A stretch of DNA of 64,000 bases from an uncultured Paraprevotella sp. (GTDB lineage: Bacteria > Bacteroidota > Bacteroidia > Bacteroidales > Bacteroidaceae), in NCBI GenBank assembly GCA_944319925.1, contig CALUFQ010000003.1, forward strand, positions 1 through 64,000, given 5' to 3'. Numbering within the stretch: the stretch's first letter is position 1; each line of letters begins with the position of its first letter. The translations under genes were made by a program, and so were the position numbers. The notes beneath the pieces were generated by a model. The model did no database searches. It worked only from the letters and a program-made list of their open reading frames with translations, and had not been told where the DNA came from. This document shows positions 35,881-44,000 of the stretch, in pieces.

Positions 35881-36920
35881 TTATCCACCTCTTGCGTAGA
35901 GGTGGAATGGAATGGCATGGGGAAAGTGGTTGAATAAAAGAAAGATATATTTTCGTAATGTTCGTTTTCTCTAATTCCTTTTGTTTTTATTCTTTTGTGT
36001 ATCGTGTCAATAATCTTTTTTGCGGCTGAATCTAAATCCCGGTGGTCAATAGCCGTGAGGTAAATGGACGTTGTCCGTTCGCTTGAGTGTCCCATGGACT
36101 CACTGATGACGCGGGTGGGGACATGAAGCCTCAGGGCTTCCGAGGCCCATGAGTGGCGGGGTGTGTAGGATGTCAGTATGATGTCATGCCCGATTTCCCG
36201 TGCCAATCTTTTCAGGCGGTAGTTGTAGGCTCTCAATGCGCTCCAGTAGGACGTGGGGGTGAAGGTGTCGTTTTTCAGGATAGGAAAAAGGTGCTGCGTT
36301 TCCTTGTGTTCGTATTTGCGGAGGATGGCGCGCGTGGCCTTTTCCAATTTGACGGAAAGGAGCTGGCCGGTTTTGCTGCGACGGTAAACCAGCCTGCCGT
36401 TGACGAGGTTGTCTTTCTTGAGTTTCGCAAGGTCTATGAAGGCGATGCCCCGTGCGAAAAAGCTGAAGACAAACAAGTCGCGGCAAAACTCCATTTTCTG
36501 GTCTGTGCCCGAGTATTGGACAATCTTGACGATGGCGTTGAGGCTGATGGCGCGTTTGTCGGTCTTGTCCACTCCGGTATAGACATGGGTGAACGGGTCG
36601 GCCTGTTTCAGTCCCAATGTGGCGACACCTTTGTTGTACACGCTGTGGAGCACCCGCATGTAGAAGGAGCTGCTGTTTCGTGTGATGCTTCTTTCATGGA
36701 GCAAATAGGATTCATAGTCTTCGAGCAGTTTGCAGTCCAATTGGTCGAAGGTGAGCCGGGCCTCGTGTCCTTGGGTCTGGAGGAAACGGTTGAGCGAGCG
36801 GAATGCCGAGCGGTAGTTGGCTGAGGTCTTTGTTTTGCCGCATGATGTTTTTTCCCGGATTTGCCATCGCATGAAAGCCAGGAAGTCTTCTTTGTTTTTG
36901 TCTTTGATGTTTGTTGTCAT
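35838..36920 (-). CDS. Tyrosine site-specific recombinase (promoter invertase)
   Basis: A 360-residue tyrosine recombinase. An N-terminal SAM-like DNA-binding domain (about 5-110) precedes the catalytic domain: Arg in FFARGIAFIDLAKLKK, Lys in YRRSKTGQLL, SYTPRHSWASEAL (the box II Arg/His), MGHSSERTTSIYL with the nucleophile Tyr. It resembles the recombinases that invert surface-protein promoters in Bacteroides. Its last 15 codons or so pass through the right inverted repeat and end inside the invertible segment, so the C-terminal tail depends on orientation: ...EVDKFDANVDIILKQTK now, ...EVDKY after inversion. It reads toward the lipoprotein gene it would control. Confidence 0.9.
   Translation of the reverse strand: MTTNIKDKNKEDFLAFMRWQIREKTSCGKTKTSANYRSAFRSLNRFLQTQGHEARLTFDQLDCKLLEDYESYLLHERSITRNSSSFYMRVLHSVYNKGVATLGLKQADPFTHVYTGVDKTDKRAISLNAIVKIVQYSGTDQKMEFCRDLFVFSFFARGIAFIDLAKLKKDNLVNGRLVYRRSKTGQLLSVKLEKATRAILRKYEHKETQHLFPILKNDTFTPTSYWSALRAYNYRLKRLAREIGHDIILTSYTPRHSWASEALRLHVPTRVISESMGHSSERTTSIYLTAIDHRDLDSAAKKIIDTIHKRIKTKGIRENEHYENISFFYSTTFPMPFHSTSTQEVDKFDANVDIILKQTK
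35843..35872 (+). promoter_or_regulatory. Promoter inside the invertible segment
   Basis: TTG at 35843-35845, 19 bases, TACATTTG at 35865-35872: exact consensus. In this orientation it reads into the 3' part of the recombinase gene in antisense. Confidence 0.8.
35881..35901. repeat. Right inverted repeat of the invertible segment
   Basis: Perfect inverse of 35699-35719. Here the site is fully dyadic: CCACCTC (35885-35891), spacer TTGCGTA (35892-35898), GAGGTGG (35899-35905), the layout of a tyrosine-recombinase crossover site. It lies inside the 3' coding end of the recombinase gene. Confidence 0.9.
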
Positions 36921-37268
36921 GTTGTTATGTTTATGGTAAAATGGTCTGACGTTTGGTTTAGGAAGGGTGTCGTAGCGGGTCTTGGGCAGGTATGTGAGGC
37001 GGGTCTTGATGCGATTCCCGGCTTGCAGTGAAGGTGGCTTCCCTGTGTCGTGTTGAAAACTTCATGCGGGCTGTGAAAGTTGTATCTGCAGCCTAAAGAT
37101 ACATATCTGCGGCCTAAAGATGAAGTTTTTGTCGGTCGGGATTTGTCTTCGCATGGAATTTGTAAATCCCACGCGGCAGACTCTCTATGATTTATGCGTA
37201 TCCACATTAATCTTCCGCTGCCCCCGGGGGCTTCCCCGGAGTGTGCCCCCGGCAATGGCGGTGTCATG
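36921..37268. other. Gene-free stretch with a short direct repeat
   Basis: No gene is supported. Two imperfect direct repeats, TATCTGCAGCCTAAAGAT (37084) and TATCTGCGGCCTAAAGAT (37105), lie 21 bp apart. No consensus promoter for the recombinase was found here. Confidence 0.5.
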
Positions 37269-37304
37269 AAAAAAATTGCGCCGGATGAGGCATCCGGCGC
37301 AATT
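37269..37304 (-). terminator. Intrinsic terminator of the nucleotidyltransferase gene
   Basis: Perfect 12-bp stem TTGCGCCGGATG / CATCCGGCGCAA (37276-37287 and 37291-37302) with a 3-base loop; on the minus strand it is followed by seven T (37275-37269). Confidence 0.92.
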
Positions 37305-37341
37305 GGAGAGGAAATCCTTGTAGGAAGGGTGGATTCGTGTG

Positions 37342-38253
37342 TCAGAACAGTTTTTCGGGATATTCGCCTGCAGCCACCAATGCGGCGATTTTTTCCACCG
37401 TGGCCTCGCGGTCTGCGGCGTATGTCACGCCAAACCATTTGCTTGTCGTGTCAAGCACTTCCACGGTAGCCGTGCCGTCGTTGATAAGCTTGTTGACCAT
37501 GAGCGGGATGAAGAACTCGGCTTTCGGGTTGGCCATGTTTTTCGGGTCGCTCAGGAATGTTTTGAAATATTCTTCACTGTATTGGAAGTAGTCTGGCGTG
37601 AATCCCCACATGTTCATGCTCACGGGCACGTTTTCTTCGAGCGGGATCCACTTGCCCTCTTCGTCTTTGTAACAGATGGGGCCGTCCACGCGCATGATTT
37701 CCGTGCGTTCTACCACGTCGGTCAGGTGGTGGTTGTTGTCATATACACATACACCGCGCGCCACAGAGCCGTTTTCACTCAGCGTGTTGCAGCATCGGAA
37801 GCCCACCATGGCATAGGTGTTCTTGCTTCCCTCGGGCAGTTCTGAGAGGAACTTGCCGATGGTAGCGAAAGCATCGCGGCCGTAGAAATCATCGCAGTTG
37901 ATGACGCAGAAGGGTTCCTTGATGACATCCTTGCCCATGAGCACGGCGTGGTTCGTGCCCCACGGTTTCACGCGGCCTTCGGGGCAAGAGAAGCCTGCGG
38001 GCAGCGAGTCGAGGCTTTGGAATACCAGTTCGGCAGGGATTTTCCCTTCGTACTTTGACAGGATTTGCGAACGGAATTGGTCTTCGAAGTCCTTGCGGAT
38101 GACGAATACGATTTTTCCGAAACCGGCGCGGATGGCATCATAAATAGAATAATCCATGATGGTTTCTCCGTTGGGGCCGAGGCCGTCCAGTTGCTTCAGG
38201 CCTCCGTAGCGGCTGCCCATGCCGGCAGCCAACAAGAACAATGTAGGTTTCAT
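37342..38253 (-). CDS. Sugar-phosphate nucleotidyltransferase family protein
   Basis: A 303-residue NTP-transferase. The nucleotide-binding signature is LLAAGMGSRYGGLKQLDGLG at the N-terminus, with PWGTNHAVLMG and NCDDFYGRDAF (metal-binding Asp) further on. It should make an NDP-sugar from NTP and a sugar 1-phosphate or a related alcohol phosphate; the exact sugar is not evident. Length is close to UTP-glucose-1-phosphate uridylyltransferase, but the motifs are of the broader family. It has its own promoter and terminator. Confidence 0.85.
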   Translation of the reverse strand: MKPTLFLLAAGMGSRYGGLKQLDGLGPNGETIMDYSIYDAIRAGFGKIVFVIRKDFEDQFRSQILSKYEGKIPAELVFQSLDSLPAGFSCPEGRVKPWGTNHAVLMGKDVIKEPFCVINCDDFYGRDAFATIGKFLSELPEGSKNTYAMVGFRCCNTLSENGSVARGVCVYDNNHHLTDVVERTEIMRVDGPICYKDEEGKWIPLEENVPVSMNMWGFTPDYFQYSEEYFKTFLSDPKNMANPKAEFFIPLMVNKLINDGTATVEVLDTTSKWFGVTYAADREATVEKIAALVAAGEYPEKLF

Positions 38254-38294
38254 ATTTGTTTGTTTTATAAAGAAAGATTTAAGTTCTTTGCCTA

Positions 38295-38324
38295 CAAAGA
38301 TAATATAAACCGTGCGTAGGACAA
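38295..38324 (-). promoter_or_regulatory. Promoter of the nucleotidyltransferase gene
   Basis: On the minus strand TTG (38324-38322), 19 bases, TATCTTTG (38302-38295): exact consensus. Confidence 0.8.
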
Positions 38325-38486
38325 AATAAATTCATTGGTTTTTCATGCAGGCCCGCTGCGGCAGATGGCAAAAAAAACTGTCCCGTCAGAAACGGGGATG
38401 ATTCGCGGAGCGGCGGGTGGGGAGTCCGCACCCACGGGGTCGTAACGCCCCTTTTGTCTGCCATGCGGATGTGAAAATGCACGTGC

Positions 38487-38533
38487 CCCCCCTCCGGTCC
38501 TCCGGGACACCTCTCCACAAGGCGGGGGAGTTT
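38487..38533. repeat. Diverged copy of the CTCCGCCTTGTAGGGGAG palindromic family
   Basis: CCCCTCCGG...GACACCTCTCCACAAGGCGGGGGAG resembles the palindromic repeats at 21965, 31801 and 46719 but has more substitutions. The stretch 38431-38466 just before it (GGTCGTAACGCCCCTTTTG) also recurs near 46650. Confidence 0.5.
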
Positions 38534-38578
38534 TTCCACACTGCAAGGAGCGGCCATTATGGCCGATTTGTTCGCCAA

Positions 38579-41062
38579 TCAGAAAGGATAGCCCACGGCG
38601 AAGTGGTATCCCAGGCTGTCTTTGAACCGGGGCATGTTGTAGTAACCGCTTTTCCCTGTGTCGTAGGGGGCGTGGATACCCACGCCGATGTCGAAGCGCA
38701 GCACGAGGAAGTCAAGGTCGCATCGGAGGCCGAAGCCGGTGCCGAGGGCCAGCTCCTGGCCGATGCGCGAGATGTCGAAAGTGCCGCCTCGCCGGTTGGC
38801 ATCGGCGTCGAGCAGCCACACGTTGCCCGCGTCGAGGAACACGGCACCTGCGAGGATGGACACGATGGGGAAGCGGTATTCCGCGTTCAGCTCAATCTTG
38901 AAGTCGCCCATCTGGTCGATGTAAGAGTATTCCGACGCGCCGGGCACATAGCTTCCGGGGCCGACCCCGCGGACGGTGAAGGCGCGGATGCTGTTGGCAC
39001 CGCCCACGCTGAACTGGTCGTTGTAAGGCGCGGCGGTGGAGTTGCCATAGCTGAAAATCACGCCGGTGCCCACGCGGGTGGCGATGCTGGTGCGCGGCGT
39101 GAGGCGGAACTCTTCCCGGTATTCGGCCATGAGGCGGACATATTGCGCGAAAGGCACGTTGAACAGTTTCTTGTCTTTTTGGTTGAAAGGCTTGCCGAAG
39201 GCGGCGTAGATTCCAGATGTCACGTTGCCGCTTTCCTTGATTTCGAAGATGAAGGTGCGGGGGTTGCGGGCGCGGCGGGGGCTGGAGTAGGTGAAGGTGT
39301 AGCGCATGGACGGCACAAACTGGTCGCGCATGCTGACATAGAGTGCCTGGTTGACACGCATGATGGAGTCGAACGTGGCCGTGGTGCTCAGCAGCTCGTC
39401 GTAGTCGAGGCGGAAGGGGACGAACTCATGTTTGATGGTGGGGCGCGCCTGATAGGTGTAGGCCATACGTGCGCTCAGCGACACCATGCCGAAGTAGTTG
39501 GCGCGGTTCATCCATGTGGCGTCCAGCACGAACGAGGTGCTGGTCCGTGCCCGCCGGGAGAATTTGTGTGCACCGGGGAAGATGAGGCGCGGGTAGTCGA
39601 GCGAGAGCGACGTGCCGTATTCGTAGGAATTGATGACGGAGCTGCGTCCCTTCACGGTGGAGTTGGTTTGCCATTCGTAGGAGCCGTGGACTTCGAATTT
39701 CAGTTTCTCCGCTCCCCGGAAGGCGTTGCGCTTGGACATGCTGAACGACAGCCCCGGCCCTATCTGGCCATTGCTTTTCGAGGTTACTTTGGTGGTGAAC
39801 TCTCCGTCATAGGGCTTGTCCAATACGCCGGTGATTTCCACGTCAAGGGTGTCGTTGAGCGCGGTGGTGTCGCGTGGCACGTAGCGCAGGTTGACCGTGC
39901 TGAACACGTCCATGCCGGACAATTGCTGTTGCACGAAACTCATCACGTCTTGCCGGTAGAGCATGCCTTTGCGGTAGAACATGTTACGCCTGAGCGCCCC
40001 GAAGCGCAGGGGAATCTTCCCTTTTTTCCCGCCATTGTAATATATGGTGTAGTCGCGTAGCCGCAACGTGTCGGTCAGACCTGGTGATTCGTTGCCGAAC
40101 AGGCTGATGGTTGTCCGCCCCAGACGGTATCTTTTGTTGGCGGCGGCAGGAATGCCCTCGGCCGGGACTACCTGTAGTTGCACGAATCCCGGGCGTTGTA
40201 TCGTGTCGGCCCGGAAAGTGACGTATTCCGGCTTATAGTAATAATAGCCCGCATTGCGGAAAAGATTGTAGATGCGGGTGCGTTCGGTGTCAAGGTTGAT
40301 GACGTTGAACGGGTCTCCGCTGAAGAGGGCGCGTTGGCGGAAAGTGCGCCTGAGCAAGCTGTCTCCCATGGCAGGGAATTTCAGGTAGGCGATGGAGTCA
40401 AGGCGGAAGAGGTTGCGCGGTTTCACGGTGTAGCTGATTTTTGCCTTGCGTGGGTTTTTCTCGGGCAGGATTTCGTAGTCCACCGTGCCGTTGAAGTAAC
40501 CATAGTTGCGCAACGTGTTTTGCGCCACGAGCGCACGCGTCTTGGGGTTCACGGTGCTGATGTAAACCGGCGTGGCGGCAAAAGTGTCGAAAATCCATTT
40601 GGCAAATCTGGATTTCTTGCCAACCGTGGCATTGTACACCCACAGGCCGGTGGGAAAAGGAATGCGGTACTTGGAGCTGCCGAAGAAGGAGTTGTTGGGC
40701 GCATAGGCTAAGGCGGCGTCAACTTCTGTCTTGGCCGCTTCGTAGGCTTCTTCCTCAATGCGTTCCACCTCCTCGATGGAGTCCTGCTGCGCTTGGGTGA
40801 GTTCTTTTTTCAAAGCCGAGAGGTCTTTGCGGGTGAATGCGTCGTCCACGGCTTTGTAAGCTTCGGCCAAGGAGGTGATGACACCTTCTTCGTTGTCCTG
40901 TGGCTTCTTTCCTTTCTTGTGTTTTTGGCCGTAGTCAATTTCTTTGATGCCCGTATAGAGTACTTCCTCTTCCGGCAGGTTCTTTGTCGTGGAGCAGCCG
41001 GCGAACAGGACGGTGCATAATAAGGCTATCAGCCAGTCGTATGATTTGCTTCTATTTTTCAT
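38579..41062 (-). CDS. tamL: TamL, lipoprotein Omp85-family outer-membrane protein
   Basis: An 827-residue BamA/TamA-family protein with a lipobox (LFAGC, lipid Cys23), which marks the Bacteroidota variant TamL. Residues about 40-130 are a charged helical insert. POTRA-type domains follow (about 150-430; VKPRNLFRLDSIAYLKFP), then a 16-strand barrel with the lid-lock motif VRGVGPGSYVPG and a terminal aromatic YHFAVGYPF. With TamB it is thought to help insert outer-membrane proteins or move lipid. Its ATG overlaps the tamB stop by 4 bases, so the two are translated together. Confidence 0.9.
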   Translation of the reverse strand: MKNRSKSYDWLIALLCTVLFAGCSTTKNLPEEEVLYTGIKEIDYGQKHKKGKKPQDNEEGVITSLAEAYKAVDDAFTRKDLSALKKELTQAQQDSIEEVERIEEEAYEAAKTEVDAALAYAPNNSFFGSSKYRIPFPTGLWVYNATVGKKSRFAKWIFDTFAATPVYISTVNPKTRALVAQNTLRNYGYFNGTVDYEILPEKNPRKAKISYTVKPRNLFRLDSIAYLKFPAMGDSLLRRTFRQRALFSGDPFNVINLDTERTRIYNLFRNAGYYYYKPEYVTFRADTIQRPGFVQLQVVPAEGIPAAANKRYRLGRTTISLFGNESPGLTDTLRLRDYTIYYNGGKKGKIPLRFGALRRNMFYRKGMLYRQDVMSFVQQQLSGMDVFSTVNLRYVPRDTTALNDTLDVEITGVLDKPYDGEFTTKVTSKSNGQIGPGLSFSMSKRNAFRGAEKLKFEVHGSYEWQTNSTVKGRSSVINSYEYGTSLSLDYPRLIFPGAHKFSRRARTSTSFVLDATWMNRANYFGMVSLSARMAYTYQARPTIKHEFVPFRLDYDELLSTTATFDSIMRVNQALYVSMRDQFVPSMRYTFTYSSPRRARNPRTFIFEIKESGNVTSGIYAAFGKPFNQKDKKLFNVPFAQYVRLMAEYREEFRLTPRTSIATRVGTGVIFSYGNSTAAPYNDQFSVGGANSIRAFTVRGVGPGSYVPGASEYSYIDQMGDFKIELNAEYRFPIVSILAGAVFLDAGNVWLLDADANRRGGTFDISRIGQELALGTGFGLRCDLDFLVLRFDIGVGIHAPYDTGKSGYYNMPRFKDSLGYHFAVGYPF

Positions 41063-44000
41063 TTTCCTTCTTGGTTTACAGGTTGGGACGTGTCTTTCTT
41101 CCTGTTCTTGAAAATGAACAGTTCGCCCAGGCGTGTCATTTTCCGGCGCAGGACGAGACCGGCACCCATTTCTGTGATTTCGCCTTCCAGCAGCGATTCG
41201 TAGCTTTTGTCGTAGAAGAGCGTGATGTAGCGTGTCGCGCTTTTGTCCAGCCGGTATTCCAACGAGATGTTGTCGATGAGCGACTGTCCCGTGTTTTCCA
41301 CGTTCTCGCCGGTGGACACCTTGCCGCCCACGATGATGCTCACCCGGTTGCCCCAGAACCGTTTGGCGAAGCGGAAGGAATAGTCCGTGCGCGAGGTGCC
41401 TTCGGCGGTGGTCTCTTGGTCCACGCCGAGGCTCAGGTCGATGGTTTCGAGCGCCTTGCCCGCGATGTTGTTGATTTCGCTTTGCAGCAAGGCGTTCAGG
41501 GCGTTGGTGGTGGAGAAGCCGGTGCCTTCCGTGCCTCCGGCCAAGTACATGCCCGTGGCCAGCATGGTGATGGCCACTTTCCCCCGTTCCTCGGTGGACA
41601 TGGCCGCGAGCTGGTTCTGCACGGTCATGTCTTCGGGTGCGTTGATGGTGAATTCCAGCCCCATGTCGGAGAGGGTGCGGGTGATGGACAGCCCCACATC
41701 GAAGGCCACGGTGCGAGGCACGTCGTTTTCGGTCACGGTGGCCCGCATGCGCTCCGAAGCCGAGATGTTCAGCGTCGGGTTCAGGATGGGGCCGTTGAAG
41801 TCCACATAACTGCCCGAAGCGATGGTGAACGTCTTGAGCGGGATGACCGGCAGGGAGTATTTCATCTCGCCGTTGAGCACGGTGTAGCGTCCCGTCAGGG
41901 TCAGTTCGCCTTGTGGGGTGTAGTTCATCGTGAGTTCCCCGCCTCCTTCGAGGTCAACGTATTTCGAGCGGTCCTCGCTGAGCAGGCAGTGCACCTGTGC
42001 GCCTTGGTCGATGCTGACTTGCATCATCACGTTCATGTTCATCGGCTGTGCGTGTTCTTTGGTTTCCACGGTGGTGGTGTCGCTGAAGTCCACGAAAGTC
42101 ACCAGCCCGCTCAACCGGTCTTCCGACGACAGGGGCGAGTCTTTGAGCACGTAAGTCACGTCGGTGCTGCCCAACAACCCGAGCCGTCCGCCGATGTTGA
42201 TGTAATTCAAGTTGCCCGACATGCGGGCGTTGACATCGACATATACTTTTCCGTAGGCCGAGGCTTGCTGGGTGCGCTTGGCGTTGATAAGCTCGAAGTT
42301 GGAAGCGTTGACCTGCAGGTTGAGCCGTATGTCATTGAAGTCGGAAAAATTGACCGTACCATCGAATACCAGCGGGTTGCGGCCGAATGAGTACACGTTC
42401 AGTTCGTCCAGGCTCAACATGTTTTGTGCCACCCGGATGGTGTCGTCGGCCAAACGCAAGGCCAGACTGTATTCGGCCGAGTTGATTTTCAGCCCTTTTG
42501 TGGCCAGCCAGCCTTCCACGTCCGGCCGGTCGGGCGAGCCGTCCAATTGCAGGCAACCGTTGGCCAGGCCTTCCAAGGTAGCCAGATGGTCGGGGATAAA
42601 CCCGTTGGCCATGGCCAACGGGAAGTCCATCAGGTCCAGGTCGGCTTGGAGTTGTCGGGCGTCCTCAGCTTCCTTGTATGCTCCGGAGAGGCTCAGCACT
42701 TCCGCATCGTTGCGCGCGATGCGTGCGTCCACGAAGTGGGTGCCGTCTTCATTAGGCAGATACACGGCCGTCATTCCGATATTGCCCAACGGGGCATCCT
42801 CATAGGCCATGTTTTCCACTTGCAAGTCGGCCACGACGGACAAGTCTTCTTCCGTTTGAATCAGGTGGGCGTCGGCTGCCAGCATACCGGTGATGCGCGG
42901 GGCGTAAGGGATGACCGACATCAGTTCGCCCACGTTGAAGTGGTAGAGGTTGACCGACAAGTCCTGCAAGGCTTCGGGGTTCGGGGTCGAATACACCCGT
43001 GCTCCGGTGCCGTCGTCGGCTTGCATCTTGATGTCGGCTTCCACTCGCCGGTCGTTGCCGAGGAAGACGTAGTTGTTTTCGTTGATGTCGAACCGCCTGT
43101 AGGCAATGATGGGATGTGCCTGTGAGAACACCAGCCTGATGCCTTCTTCTTCCACGTCGGCCCGCAATCCTAAATCCACTCCGGTCTTGCCGTCCTCGTC
43201 CACGTAGGTCAGGTTGGCCCCCGCGCCCACGGCATGCAAATAGGCGTTGAGCTTGGATTCAAAAACGAATTGTTTGTTTTGCGGCCCGTTGCGCACCCTT
43301 CCGTCCATTTTCACGCCTGTGGAGTCTTGGAATATGTGCATCTGAATGGTGTCCAGCAGGATGTTGCCCACAGTCAGCGCATAGGCATGTCCGCCGCCGT
43401 TCAGCCCCCTTCCGGGGTCGGCATCCAAGGCCAGGCGCAAGTCCTCGAATTTGTATCCGGCGGTGGCGAGATAGTTATAAATGGGATTATCCTTGCCCGA
43501 TACGACGCTGAGTGTGGCACTTGGGAGGAACAAGCGGAGCGAATCCTGGTCTAGATGCCTGCGTTTCAGTTGCTGGTTGGCCACGGTGATGAATTCCTGG
43601 CTTCTTTTCATTAACGTTTCGTATCCGTTCCGTCCGTTCAGCCGCAGTTTGAAGTCGCCGGCCGAGATGTCGGCATAGGTCGTGTCGGGCGTGGCCAGCA
43701 AGTTCATGTCCAGGTTTTTGGGGTGGAACACGGTGTCTTGCACGAAAAGGGCGATGTCCGAGATGTTGGCATGCAGGCTGTGGGCGTTTTTCAGGTTTGT
43801 CCCGCCTTCAATGTCCAGCCGCAGGCCTGTTTCGAATGGTTGTTTGGACACGCCCAGGGCGTAGAGGTCGATGTTTTTCATGTCCAGTACCATGTCCAGG
43901 GCGGTGTGGCGGCGGCCGATGGAGACGTTGGCTTGCGAGGCCATGCGCAGCAGCGGGTTGTTGCTTGTGAGGTTGATTTGTCCTTTCCCGTTTTCCAGGT

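Noticed and set aside
37084..37123. Second pair of recombinase crossover sites (shufflon)
   Set aside because: The short direct repeats share no core with the 21-bp inverted repeats; only one invertible segment is supported.
36917..37438. 173-codon minus-strand frame between the recombinase and nucleotidyltransferase
   Set aside because: It overlaps the 3' end of the nucleotidyltransferase and its terminator; the product has no recognisable features.
38417..42390. Long + strand open frames opposite tamL and tamB
   Set aside because: Shadows of tamL and tamB, which have clear Omp85 and TamB features and a translational overlap.
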